Notes: generated by a model not told the origin, from the sequence alone. DNA of 64,000 nt from Lentisphaerae bacterium ADurb.Bin082 (GCA_002070945.1 MWEG01000025.1:62001-126000), one strand, 5' to 3'; counted from the first letter of the stretch, positions 51,388-60,294 are shown. Translations and numbers: made by a program.

Positions 51388-51500
51388 GCTTTTGTGTCGC
51401 CTCTCCGAGGCTCAAGCTTGGGGGGGGACTCCACCCCCAGGTTCCGCTTCGCTCCACCTGGGGTTACTCATGGTGCCACCTCTACGAGGTTGGGGTGGCC
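51388..51500 (+). repeat. GC-rich dispersed repeat, copy 1
   Basis: The segment starts near CCTCTCCGAGGCTC and continues through CCCCCAGGTTCCGCTTCGC, TGGGGTTACTCATGG and CACCTCTACGAGGTT. A diverged copy in inverted orientation is at 57585-57690. It contains short palindromes (CTCTCCGAG; CCTCTACGAGG). No transposase is linked. It looks like a non-autonomous, MITE- or REP-like spacer element. Confidence 0.75.
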
Positions 51501-51589
51501 CTCAGCTCATTCGTGCCAAGCGGGCGGCGACCTAAAGCGTTTCTCCACGCCATCGGGCTGTTCAGACTGAACAGTCAAAAAACCTATAG

Positions 51590-51810
51590 GCCAAATCGCA
51601 AATCCGCATGCAATCCTATCCCGACGAGCAACAACCATACACAAAAAATTCCGTATATTCCGTGTATTCAGTGGTTACAACAACCCAAAAAACAAAAATT
51701 TCCGTATTCATCTGTGTCTATCAGTGGTTTAAAAAAATAGGCTGTGAACGGCGTAGTCCACCCTAAGTCCTTTCGTGCCTTTCGTGGTTAAAAAAAACAA
51801 ACCACGAATG
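51590..51810. repeat. Degenerate TTCGTG-GGTT spacer repeats between ATPase and pglZ
   Basis: Three loosely similar tracts occur: TTCCGTGTATTCAGTGGTT near 51658, a variant ending CTATCAGTGGTTTAAAAAAA near 51720, and CTTTCGTGCCTTTCGTGGTT near 51770. A complementary ACCACGAATG follows at about 51802. Together with copy 1 of the dispersed repeat they fill the 559-base gap 51313-51871, which has no gene. The tracts resemble short spacer repeats common in environmental genomes. Confidence 0.55.
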
Positions 51811-51871
51811 AACGTCATTCCTCCCCTAATTCCATCTATATTCATCTTACGATTCATCCTTGAGAGGCGAC

Positions 51872-53869
51872 ATGAGCAGTTGGCGTGACGCCATCTTAAA
51901 CGACTTTGTCCCCAGAGTCAGCAAGCTGACCTTAGTCGCAGACCCGGATTGTCTGCTGACCGAGGAGAAGCTCGCCACGGCGCTGCGTGCCCGTGGCTTT
52001 GACTTGATTGAATTCAGCGACCCAATCGAATTCCGCTATGCCTACGAATCCCGATATCGTTCAATTTGGGACAAGGGCGAGCATACCGACCTGGTCGTCA
52101 TCCTGCGCCTGCCGGACGCGGAGCTCGAAGCCCTGCCTTACGACCTTCTCCAGGCAGGGCGCCAGCTGTCGTTCAACCTGGGGGATATTTTCCCCAACCT
52201 GAGCTATCCAGTCATTGAGCAGCTTGATCGGCGCCTGCTGGACGCGCTTTTCGAAGCCCAAAGCAAATCGCCGCCAGAGCGCATGGGCGACAATGCCACC
52301 AAGGATTACATCCTCCGCTATGTATTCGGCATTGCGCCGGAGCTGATCGGCAACCCAGTCGAGTTGCTGCGCGCCCTGCTTCGCTTGCACTACGGCCAGC
52401 TCAGGCTCCCGGCCATGCTGTCGGAGCGATTCATCCAAATCCTCAATGCACACGGCAGATTCAAAGCCTGGCCGCTTGACAAAATCGTGCCAGACGACAA
52501 GGCATTCTTCGCCTTCCTGCAAGAACGCTGGCCAGTGTTCCTGTCCCAATACGGCAATGCCGACCAAATCACTGAAAGCGCCGAAGACATGCGCTGCCAG
52601 TATCCCGGCCCTGCCAGCTTGCCGTTCGACCACCAGGACATCAGGGTCTACATCGACAACTTATTCCTGGAAGGAAAACTCATCCCCATAGAAGCCCCTG
52701 GCTTTAAGGCAGACGCCCATTCCTGGGTGCAAATCGGCATTGCCCGGCCTGACGCCAGCGACGACCAGCAACGTATAGACCGTTTGTTCGCCTTAGTTGA
52801 AACAGAACACCCTGACGCTGCGGCGCATCACTCAGACTGGCTCGCCTTTGCCTTGAAATGGGCCGAACTTTCTGCATTAGTCCATTGCAGCAAGAACCCT
52901 GGAAACTCCGTCCGGCTCAGAGAAGCTGGCGACCGCTTCAATGCGACTTTTTCCGCATGGCTGTCAGACCACTACGCCAGCCTGATCAACCTGCCGCCCC
53001 ATCATCCGGCCATGCTGCATCATGTAGCGCGGCATTTAGCCCGCGCCATTGAAGAATCGGACGGTAGTCGCGCCGCCCTGATTGTAGTTGATGGCTTGGC
53101 TCTGGACCAATGGGTGACCATCCGACAAGAGCTGCAAAAGCAAAATGCCAACCTAATCATGCGCGAATCCGCGACCTTTGCCTGGATACCCACGCTGACC
53201 ACAGTGTCAAGACAAGCGATTTTTGCCGGCAAACCGCCGCTTTACTTCCCTGCCTCCATCAAAACAACCGACCAGGAGGAAAAACTCTGGAAGCAATTCT
53301 GGGAAGGCCGCGGCATATCGCGCCTGGATGTCGTCTACCAGCGCGGCCTCGCTGACGGCGACCCAGCAAGCATCCTGGAAAAAACCATCCATCCGGACAA
53401 GACCAGGGTGGTAGGACTAGTTGTAGACAAGGTCGACAAAATTATGCACGGCATGCAGCTCGGCTCGGCCGGCATGCACAATCAAATCAAACAGTGGTGC
53501 GAAGGCGGCTTTCTCTCCGCACTGATCAATAGGCTGCTGGATTATGGCTATGCGGTCTGGCTGACGTCTGATCATGGCAACATTCAAGGCGAGGGCCAAG
53601 GTCGGCCCTCTGAAGGCGTGATTGCCGAAACTCGCGGTGAGCGCGTGCGGGTGTATCCCACGCCGGAGCTGCGAGCGCAAGTGGCTCAGGCCTTCCCATG
53701 CGCCTGCGAATGGGAACCCGTCGGATTGCCGCCAGACTACTTCCCGCTGATTGCCGCTGGCCGCGACGCGTTTGTCCCTCCAGGCCAGACCATTGTCGGC
53801 CACGGCGGCATAGCCATTGAGGAAGTGATCGCGCCATTAGTGAAGCTTGAGCGGAGGGCGCGGCCATGA
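51872..53869 (+). CDS. pglZ: BREX phosphatase-like protein PglZ (type 3)
   Basis: The 665-residue protein from ATG 51872 (GAGAGG just upstream; an in-frame TTG at 51860 is less likely) begins MSSWRDAILNDFVPRVSKL. It has the BREX-3 PglZ N-terminal region (ALRARGFDLIEFSDPIEF). An alkaline-phosphatase-fold domain fills about residues 380-660: AALIVVDGLALDQWV (first metal-site Asp), VVGLVVDKVDKIMHG, WLTSDHGNIQGEGQG (metal-binding Asp-His) and TIVGHGGIAIEEVIAP. PglZ is essential in BREX; members characterised so far act as nucleases or phosphodiesterases. It overlaps brxA by 4 bases. No lesion was found. Confidence 0.93.
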   Translation: MSSWRDAILNDFVPRVSKLTLVADPDCLLTEEKLATALRARGFDLIEFSDPIEFRYAYESRYRSIWDKGEHTDLVVILRLPDAELEALPYDLLQAGRQLSFNLGDIFPNLSYPVIEQLDRRLLDALFEAQSKSPPERMGDNATKDYILRYVFGIAPELIGNPVELLRALLRLHYGQLRLPAMLSERFIQILNAHGRFKAWPLDKIVPDDKAFFAFLQERWPVFLSQYGNADQITESAEDMRCQYPGPASLPFDHQDIRVYIDNLFLEGKLIPIEAPGFKADAHSWVQIGIARPDASDDQQRIDRLFALVETEHPDAAAHHSDWLAFALKWAELSALVHCSKNPGNSVRLREAGDRFNATFSAWLSDHYASLINLPPHHPAMLHHVARHLARAIEESDGSRAALIVVDGLALDQWVTIRQELQKQNANLIMRESATFAWIPTLTTVSRQAIFAGKPPLYFPASIKTTDQEEKLWKQFWEGRGISRLDVVYQRGLADGDPASILEKTIHPDKTRVVGLVVDKVDKIMHGMQLGSAGMHNQIKQWCEGGFLSALINRLLDYGYAVWLTSDHGNIQGEGQGRPSEGVIAETRGERVRVYPTPELRAQVAQAFPCACEWEPVGLPPDYFPLIAAGRDAFVPPGQTIVGHGGIAIEEVIAPLVKLERRARP

Positions 53870-54630
53870 CACCCCAGCGGTTCGAGAAAATCGGCATTCA
53901 GCGAGAGCTGCACTTAGACTGGTTTGACCAAGCAGCCAGGCTCTATGGAACGGGTCTCTCCAAAACCGAGGCGCGACAAGAGATTTACGTTTATTTGAGT
54001 ACTTCTCCGGCGCTTGCTTCCCCGCCGTCCCAGCAGTCCAAGACCTATATTGCCAATCCTTTAATTAAGACCTGGATTGCCCCAGAGGCTTACCTAGTCG
54101 CATGGAGAAATGAAGCTTATCCGCTTTTACAGGATGTCCCGGATAGCCGACTGCCTCTGCATTGGTCTATTCTTGGGGCTGCGTATCCTTTTTGGTTTGC
54201 GGTTGCGACTGTGGTTGGGCGTTTGCTTGGCTTGCAAAAGCAGGTCACGCAGGCTCAAATCGTTTCCAGGCTGAAAGAGCATTATGGCGACCGCCAGACC
54301 GTGAGCCGAAGAGCGCGTTACGTCATCCGTTCCTTTGTCAACTGGGGGGTGCTGAAGGATTCGGAGACCAGGGGCTGCTATGAAAAAGTCGCCTCTTTGC
54401 ACCAGGTCGATTCCCGCCAGGCCGTCTTCATGCTTGAGGCCGCGCTCTTAGCGGTTCCAGAGGGCAAGGGCGCCTTAGGGCTGTTCTTGAACCATCCGGC
54501 ATTTTTCCCGTTTCAAATCCCTGTAGTCAGCGGCGACTGGATAACCCAACACAGCCAACGAATGGAAGCACTCCGCTATGGACTGGACGAAGAATTGTTG
54601 GTATTGAAAAGCAATCACCGCAAGGAGTGA
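53866..54630 (+). CDS. brxA: BrxA family protein (DUF1819)
   Basis: The 254-residue protein begins in the pglZ stop codon. Its N-terminus, residues 24-45 (AARLYGTGLSKTEARQEIYV), and a central helical region (WSILGAAYPFWFAVATVVGR; LKEHYGDRQTVSRRARYV) followed by FVNWGVLKD match the DUF1819/BrxA pattern, including the helical DNA-binding architecture shown for BrxA. It is the last core gene of type 3 BREX, as expected. Some annotations call DUF1819 an inner-membrane protein, but this sequence has no strong membrane segment apart from AAYPFWFAVATVV. The gene ends 60 bases before the secreted protein that follows the island. Confidence 0.85.
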   Translation: MTPQRFEKIGIQRELHLDWFDQAARLYGTGLSKTEARQEIYVYLSTSPALASPPSQQSKTYIANPLIKTWIAPEAYLVAWRNEAYPLLQDVPDSRLPLHWSILGAAYPFWFAVATVVGRLLGLQKQVTQAQIVSRLKEHYGDRQTVSRRARYVIRSFVNWGVLKDSETRGCYEKVASLHQVDSRQAVFMLEAALLAVPEGKGALGLFLNHPAFFPFQIPVVSGDWITQHSQRMEALRYGLDEELLVLKSNHRKE

Positions 54631-54689
54631 AACGTTATCTTTTTCGCAAACACCGGAAGAACCAAAATTTCTCATCCATAGGAGAAACC

Positions 54690-57566
54690 ATGAAATATCC
54701 CGGACAAAAGAATATTCTCAGTGCAGTTTTGTGCCTGCCTATAGCCGCTGCCTCCTTGTTTGCAGAGGAGATTTTGCCGAATCGTGACTTTGCCTTGATG
54801 TCGGGCAAGGCGCCGACCGGCTGGGAATTCAGATGCGATGAAAAAAACACGAGTTGCTCGATCGAGTCGGACAACAACGGCGTGAAGTTTGCTAAAATTG
54901 TTTCGGAACGCACCGATGTCAATGGCTTGCTGATTTACCGGACGGACTACAAGTTTCCGAAGGGTTCCCTGTTATCTTTGAGCGGTGAATACAAGACGGC
55001 TGACATTGAGCTTGGGCAAGGCGGCAAGGTCTTTGTCTCAACCATGCACCGCTCTGTCAAGGGCAGCGACAAGCAGCCGGTCTTCTGGCTGAACGCCGAG
55101 CTCAAGCCGACCGATGAATGGAAAATCTTCAGCGTCTCGAAACGCGTGCCCTACGACATTGAAACAGTCTCCCTGCATGCCAGCATCTGGCAGGCCAAGG
55201 GAACCGTATGCTATCGCAATCTTTCCTTGCAGGTGACCCCACCCAGCCATGAATTCAGCCAGGAGCATGAGGTCATCTGGCGGGAAGTAGAAGACATCTA
55301 CCCCTTCACGTCGCCAACCAACTGGGGATATGACATTGAGCCGGACTACTTCTCAGGACGCGGCGGAATCGCCCTTGAGGATAAACGCATAGACTGGAAT
55401 TTCCAGATTGCGGAAGTGACGGACCCAGTCACCCTTTTCAGCAAAGAGCGGACGTGGCACATCTGGCTGCGTATCTACGGTTACATGGAATCGCCGCGGA
55501 TTTTCATCGAGTACAACGGCAAGTACCTGAATCACATTGACACCCCGGCAAATGAAAAGGTATCCCAGGGAAAATATGCCGGCCCCGGAAAATACGTCTG
55601 GGTGTACGGCGGCAATTTCACGACTAAAGGCGGCGCACAGATGCTCTCAATCGTTGCCAAGGGGCGCTTGTGCGCAGACTGCCTGTTCCTGACCGATGAC
55701 GCGCAGTATGCGCCCGTCAAATTCGAGGCCAAGGACTTCCCGCAAGCCAAGGCTTTAGATGTGAGAAACAAGCACATAATCAAATGCGAGTATGAACATG
55801 AAGGCATGACCGACCGCATCCCACTGCCGATCTCCTTCCGAATCGCCGGGAAGCGGACGATCATCCCCAATGACCAGGAACCGGGCATTTTCCATTTCTC
55901 ACTGACTGACGACATCATAGTCGATGGCATGAGCTCACATGGAGCCGGAGCTGACTGGAACTCAAAAAACCAATGGGGGGAAAAATTCCTGACCTACAAA
56001 AAAACCGGCGAACGGGGCGTCAACGGACGGAAATTCAACGACTATGAGGCGTACCTGTACTTCCTCTCCGGAAATCAGTATTTGATCTTTGGCCACATTG
56101 CGCCGGAGAGCTTCAAGGCCGGGGCAAAGTCCCTCTGCGAATACTGGCTTGAACACGATGGCGAGAAACAACGCCCGGAAATCATGGAAATCACCCACAC
56201 CGCTATCGAACCGGTGCGCCCATTCAAAAAAATCTTTGTCGGCCCAAGCTACGTTCCGCTGAGAATGATGTACTACTCCTATCCGGATTGCTTTAACAGC
56301 CTGAATGCCTGCGGCTTCAACTACATGGGCTCCTGGTACAGCCCTGTTGCTGACGATGCCCCTGACCAATTCAGCAAATTCCGTAACGAAGCCTACGCCA
56401 AAGGCTTCCTGCTCGCTGCGGTCGTGGAGCAGTACACCGGCATCAAAGACGAACACATCGCCTTCGGCATCGATGGAAAGCCTTTCAGTTTTGGCAGTGG
56501 GCAAGGCACTCATAGGGTCGTCTCTCTGGCACTGGACAAGGATGACGAGCCGATCGCAGGCACCCTTCGCCGCACACGAGAAGCGGCAAAGTACGGAATC
56601 ACACTTGAATATGATGACGAAATGACCAACATGCTCGAAGACAAGGTCGATTATGCACCCAAGACCAAGGCGCTATTCCGAGAATATCTGGCCAAGAAAA
56701 ACATCGAGTACATGGAGCCCGAAGAAATCGTCCGGACCAAGACAGTCAATCCGTCCATGTACAATGAATGGGTTGACTTCAAGTGCTCCCGCATAGGATA
56801 TTGGTATTCGCTATATCGCCAGGCATTCGAGGAGGGTTTGGTTGAAGCAGAGGGGAAATACCCGGCCGACCGCAAGCCGATGCTGCTGACCTGCGTTCAG
56901 GGCGCTAGATTCCAGAAACCTGAGGACATCAAAATCTATGGCTTCCTGGACTACAAGCTGCTGAGCAAATACTGCGAAATCATCCAAATTATGTCCTATA
57001 CCTATGGCGGCGTGGAAGAATGCGTCAAGCCCGGCGACGCCATGGAAATGTATGCCAAATACCTGGGTCGCGACGCCACCGTCCCGATCCTGCTGGCAGG
57101 AGGATATGGGACGGAAACGCGGCTTGATCGCAAAATCATGCTCAAGTACCAGATGTTCGAATCCCTGATGCAAAAGCCGAAAATGATCGTATTCTACGCA
57201 GGCGCCACCATCTTCAATGCACCTACCTTGGCGCCAGTCGTCGAGGCCATCCGCATCGCATTGCCCTACGAGGACTTCTTCACCGACGGAGTGCGCTTCT
57301 ACGACTTCGAGAAGGATGCGCCGTTTCTGCGCCTGAAGGCACTGAGCCTGGACAAACGAGTCCTGCTTTATGCCGCTAACTACACGGACGATGTCGCCAA
57401 GCAGGTCACGGTCACATTCCCCCAGCCACTTCTGTCAGCAATCGAATGCGATGGCGGCAAAAAACTACCCACGTCCGGCAAGGAAATCACCTTTGATTTT
57501 CAAAAAGACCGCGGCCAGCTATTCCTGCTTGAGTTCCCTTCCCCGGTTAACGAACGTATCCAATAG
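54690..57566 (+). CDS. Large secreted protein with putative glycosidase fold
   Basis: The start at 54690 has GGAG upstream and gives a signal peptide (MKYPGQKNILSAVLCLPIAA) ending near ASLFAEE. Of 958 residues, about 25-180 form a carbohydrate-binding-like jelly roll (LSLSGEYKTADIELG, GGKVFVSTMH). About 190-350 hold another beta-sandwich, and about 480-830 a barrel-like region (YPDCFNSLNACGFNYMGSWY; EAAKYGITLEYDDEMTNML; YKLLSKYCEIIQIMSYTYGG). The pair of acidic residues in LEYDDE could be catalytic, but this is a guess. It is probably part of the polysaccharide lifestyle seen at 1-8 kb, not of BREX. Confidence 0.55.
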   Translation: MKYPGQKNILSAVLCLPIAAASLFAEEILPNRDFALMSGKAPTGWEFRCDEKNTSCSIESDNNGVKFAKIVSERTDVNGLLIYRTDYKFPKGSLLSLSGEYKTADIELGQGGKVFVSTMHRSVKGSDKQPVFWLNAELKPTDEWKIFSVSKRVPYDIETVSLHASIWQAKGTVCYRNLSLQVTPPSHEFSQEHEVIWREVEDIYPFTSPTNWGYDIEPDYFSGRGGIALEDKRIDWNFQIAEVTDPVTLFSKERTWHIWLRIYGYMESPRIFIEYNGKYLNHIDTPANEKVSQGKYAGPGKYVWVYGGNFTTKGGAQMLSIVAKGRLCADCLFLTDDAQYAPVKFEAKDFPQAKALDVRNKHIIKCEYEHEGMTDRIPLPISFRIAGKRTIIPNDQEPGIFHFSLTDDIIVDGMSSHGAGADWNSKNQWGEKFLTYKKTGERGVNGRKFNDYEAYLYFLSGNQYLIFGHIAPESFKAGAKSLCEYWLEHDGEKQRPEIMEITHTAIEPVRPFKKIFVGPSYVPLRMMYYSYPDCFNSLNACGFNYMGSWYSPVADDAPDQFSKFRNEAYAKGFLLAAVVEQYTGIKDEHIAFGIDGKPFSFGSGQGTHRVVSLALDKDDEPIAGTLRRTREAAKYGITLEYDDEMTNMLEDKVDYAPKTKALFREYLAKKNIEYMEPEEIVRTKTVNPSMYNEWVDFKCSRIGYWYSLYRQAFEEGLVEAEGKYPADRKPMLLTCVQGARFQKPEDIKIYGFLDYKLLSKYCEIIQIMSYTYGGVEECVKPGDAMEMYAKYLGRDATVPILLAGGYGTETRLDRKIMLKYQMFESLMQKPKMIVFYAGATIFNAPTLAPVVEAIRIALPYEDFFTDGVRFYDFEKDAPFLRLKALSLDKRVLLYAANYTDDVAKQVTVTFPQPLLSAIECDGGKKLPTSGKEITFDFQKDRGQLFLLEFPSPVNERIQ

Positions 57567-57584
57567 AGGATTAATGTGTGAAGT

Positions 57585-57690
57585 TTTACAATGAGCTTCG
57601 CAGAGGAGGTGCCATGAGTAACCCCGGGTGAAGCGAAGCGGAACCTGGGGGAGATGCCCCCAATCCAGAGCTTCGGAGAGGTACTACAAA
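57585..57690 (-). repeat. GC-rich dispersed repeat, copy 2 (inverted)
   Basis: Read on the minus strand this carries CCTCTCCGAAGCTC, CCCCCAGGTTCCGCTTCGC, GGGGTTACTCATGG and CACCTCCTCTGCGAAGCTC, aligned to copy 1 at 51388-51500 over its length with scattered mismatches. It lies in the gap between the secreted-protein stop and the DUF58 gene. With copy 1 it forms an inverted pair around pglZ, brxA and the secreted-protein gene. Confidence 0.75.
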
Positions 57691-57701
57691 AGCCTGACCC
57701 A

Positions 57702-58586
57702 TTATGCCCGTGCGCCGGCAAAATATCGCTGCAAAATTACTGCCGGCGAGGCGCCTGGCGGGAAGAAGACATACCCAGCGCCGGCCTGGATAGTCAGCCG
57801 CGCCGCCAGCCGCTGATGCTCTTCGGCCAGACGCCCCTGACCCTCGCGCCAGGCCGCGCAGTTGACCAGCCGACGGACGCCGGTCTCAGCATCCTCGACC
57901 TCCAGCCAGCCAGCAGTCGGGAGGTCGGCTTCCGGCACCAGCCCAAGATGGCAGACCAGGACATCATGGCGGCCAGCCAGGGCAGTCAAGCCGTCGCCAT
58001 AATGCCGGTCTGCCAAGTCGCTGATGATGATAATATGCGAACGCCGGCGGCGGACGTCGCCAGCCAGCAGCCGCACCAGGCCAGCCAAGTCCGTGGCCGG
58101 TGATTGCGGCGATGCCCCGAGAATGCCCCGGATGACCTGCTGGGCCTGACGTTCACCGCGCCGCGGCGGCAGTTGCCCTTCCAGCCTGTCCGAAAACAAA
58201 ACCAGCTCCATGGGATCATTGCCCCATGCCGCACAATAGGCCAGCAAGCCGGCGATTTCCGCCGTGCGCTGGATTTTCGCTTTTTCCAGGCGCATAGAAC
58301 GTGAAACATCAACGCCAAGGATTACATTAACCTCACGCTCTTCCTGGTAACGGGTCAACAGCAATTGACCTGTACGCAACGACGCAGGCCAGCAAATCTG
58401 CCGGGCGTCATCGCCATCCTGGTACTCACGGCAATCCGCGAATTCCAATCCCGAACCCTGGTAGCGGCTGACGTAGGCCCCGCCCAGCGCACCAGCAGCA
58501 TCGCGGCGCAGACGCAGGCACAATAGCCGCGCCCATTCCGCTAAAGCCGGTTCAATTGCTGGCTGAGTTTCTTCAAATCGCATCAT
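57702..58586 (-). CDS. DUF58 family protein
   Basis: The 294-residue product starts at 58586 (MMRFEETQPAIEP; weak AAAGG upstream); an open frame reaching upstream to 59381 is a shadow of tilS. The DUF58 signature is clear: SRYQGSGLEFADCREYQDGD, DDARQICWPASLRTGQLL, and a von Willebrand-like NVILGVDVSRSM with LVLFSDRLEGQLPPRRG. HIIIISDLADRHYGDGL follows. DUF58 proteins are usually encoded beside MoxR ATPases and are of unknown function; no moxR gene lies here. It is transcribed divergently from tilS, 30 bases apart, so the two share a promoter region. Confidence 0.88.
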   Translation of the reverse strand: MMRFEETQPAIEPALAEWARLLCLRLRRDAAGALGGAYVSRYQGSGLEFADCREYQDGDDARQICWPASLRTGQLLLTRYQEEREVNVILGVDVSRSMRLEKAKIQRTAEIAGLLAYCAAWGNDPMELVLFSDRLEGQLPPRRGERQAQQVIRGILGASPQSPATDLAGLVRLLAGDVRRRRSHIIIISDLADRHYGDGLTALAGRHDVLVCHLGLVPEADLPTAGWLEVEDAETGVRRLVNCAAWREGQGRLAEEHQRLAARLTIQAGAGYVFFPPGASPAVILQRYFAGARA

Positions 58587-58616
58587 CCATGCCTTTTTGC
58601 CTAAGGTGCTTCGGCC

Positions 58617-59966
58617 ATGCCACTGACCAATATAATCGCAGAATTTCTGTCCGCCAACCGCATCCCAGAGCAGGTCATCTGCGGATTCAGCGGCGGCGCT
58701 GACAGTACTGCCCTGCTCCTCGGCCTGCACGCCGCCCGACCAGACGTCCTCGCCGTCCACTGTCATCATGGCCTGCGTGGCAAGGACGCTGATGACGATG
58801 CCGAATGGTGCCGGCAATTCTGCCAGCAGCGAGGCATCCGCTTCCAGCTGTTCCACCTTGAGGTGCCCTCTCACCGCCAGCCCGGCGAAAGCATCGAAGA
58901 AGCCGCGCGCCGTCAACGCCTGGAAACCTGGCAAAAACTCAGCGACGGAAACATCCCAGTCTTTCTGGGCCATCATGGTGACGACGCCCTCGAAGACCTT
59001 TTCCTGAAAATGGCCCGCGGCGCCAACTGCTCCGGTTTGACCGGACTGCGCCCCTACCGAAACGTCGCCGGCGTCAAGCTCTATCGTCCCCTGCTCGCTG
59101 TCCGCCGCCAGGAGATTGAGTCCTACCTGCTTGAGCAAGGCGTCAGCGACTGGCGCCTGGACGCAACCAATGCTGATAACGTCTTCCGCCGCAACGCGAT
59201 CCGCAATCATCTCCTGCCTCTGTTCCGGCGCATTTTCGACACTGACGCCGGCTTGGAGCAATGCCTGCGGACTCTGCGCCAAGATGCCGATTGCCTGGAA
59301 GCGGCGACCGACGCTCAACAGCCGGTCACGCCGGCGGATTGGCAGGCACTCCCCGAGGCGTTGCGGGTGCGGCTGTTGCAACGCCTGCTGCCTGCAGAAA
59401 TAACCGTCTCACATCGCACGCTGACCCGCTTGAGCAATGCCCTCCAGCGCTTCTCGGGCGTGCCGCTCACCGTCAGCATCAATCACGACCTCGCGCTTCA
59501 GTTGACCCGCGACAACGTGCGCATCGTCCGCACTGACGCTGCGCTGACCGCGATGCCTCCCCGAAGCTGGTCTTGGCAGACTTGCCCTGCCCTCATTCTG
59601 CCGGAATTAGGCGGTGAACTGCAAGCGACTGTCTCGATGCCAGGTGCCGCGCCTGCAGAAGCACGTTCTCGCGACGTGGAGGTGGTGGCATTCGCCGCAG
59701 ACTCCATGCCGCCGGCCCTGACCGTCCGCACCTGGCAGCCTGGCGACCGCATGACGCCTTTCGGGGCGACGGCCGCCAAGAAGCTCCAGGACATTTTCAC
59801 GGATGCGCACATCCCCCGTGGCGAGCGCCATCGCATCCCCGTAGTCCTGGCCGGAGACGAGATCATCTGGGTCGCCGGCGTCCGCCGAGCCACCTGGGCG
59901 CCAATCCGGCCGGAAACGCAAAGAATTGTCACCCTGGCATGGCAGCGCAAAGAAGACGTGAATTAG
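58617..59966 (+). CDS. tilS: tRNA(Ile)-lysidine synthetase
   Basis: TilS converts C34 of tRNA-Ile2(CAU) to lysidine with ATP and lysine, changing its identity from Met to Ile; the reaction is essential in most bacteria. The 449-residue protein has the PP-loop motif CGFSGGADST at about residues 21-31, AVHCHHGLRGKDADDDAEWC, FLGHHGDDALEDLFLKMARG, and RPLLAVRRQEIESYL. The N-terminal domain is followed by a TilS C-terminal domain with RTWQPGDRMTPFGATAAKKL and FTDAHIPRGERHRIPVV. Its substrate tRNA lies at 29424 in the same window. The stop codon TAG shares its last G with the first repeat unit of the following repeat array. Confidence 0.95.
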   Translation: MPLTNIIAEFLSANRIPEQVICGFSGGADSTALLLGLHAARPDVLAVHCHHGLRGKDADDDAEWCRQFCQQRGIRFQLFHLEVPSHRQPGESIEEAARRQRLETWQKLSDGNIPVFLGHHGDDALEDLFLKMARGANCSGLTGLRPYRNVAGVKLYRPLLAVRRQEIESYLLEQGVSDWRLDATNADNVFRRNAIRNHLLPLFRRIFDTDAGLEQCLRTLRQDADCLEAATDAQQPVTPADWQALPEALRVRLLQRLLPAEITVSHRTLTRLSNALQRFSGVPLTVSINHDLALQLTRDNVRIVRTDAALTAMPPRSWSWQTCPALILPELGGELQATVSMPGAAPAEARSRDVEVVAFAADSMPPALTVRTWQPGDRMTPFGATAAKKLQDIFTDAHIPRGERHRIPVVLAGDEIIWVAGVRRATWAPIRPETQRIVTLAWQRKEDVN

Positions 59967-60189
59967 GGGCGAGGGGCGAATGCTGAATGCTGAATGTTGA
60001 ATGTTGAATGTTGAATGTTGAATGTTGAATGCTGAGGCGCATTGCATAATTCATAATTCATAATTCATAATTCGTAAGGGGCGAGGGGCGAATGCTGAAT
60101 GCTGAATGCTGAATGCTGAGGCGCATTGCATAATTCATAATTCATAATTCATAATTCATAATTCATAATTCGTAAGGGGCGAGGGGCGA
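59966..60189. repeat. Compound repeat built of 7-base units
   Basis: Two copies (59966-60077 and 60078-60175) share the order: two GGGGCGA units, then ATGYTGA units (8 in copy 1, 4 in copy 2), then GGCGCATTG, then CATAATT units (4 and 6), then CGTAA. A third start of two GGGGCGA units (60176-60189) is not continued. All variable segments have a 7-base period. No reading frame runs through it. This fills most of the 328-base gap between tilS and the PpiC gene. Confidence 0.95.
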
Positions 60190-60231
60190 GCCGTAGCTGC
60201 TTGGGAGCTGTTATTTTACTTCTGTTCAGTG

Positions 60232-60249
60232 CCCGGGCTTTAGCCCGGG
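60232..60249. repeat. Palindrome, REP-like or terminator stem
   Basis: CCCGGGCT and AGCCCGGG form a perfect 8-base stem around TT. It lies 45 bases downstream of the minus-strand PpiC gene and could end its transcript, although no T run follows on that strand. The sequence is like the short palindromes that accompany RAYT-type elements, but no such transposase is present here. Confidence 0.5.
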
Positions 60250-60294
60250 GCGAGGATTGCTTGAACTACGTACGGCGCGCCAGTTCAATCGTGG

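Noticed and set aside
57702-59381. A single 559-residue minus-strand gene
   Set aside because: The part beyond 58586 is the reverse-strand shadow of tilS, whose PP-loop and C-terminal motifs are unambiguous. The DUF58 domain lies entirely below 58586.
59966-60189. CRISPR-like array or coding repeat
   Set aside because: Heptamer tandem repeats with no spacers and no open frame.
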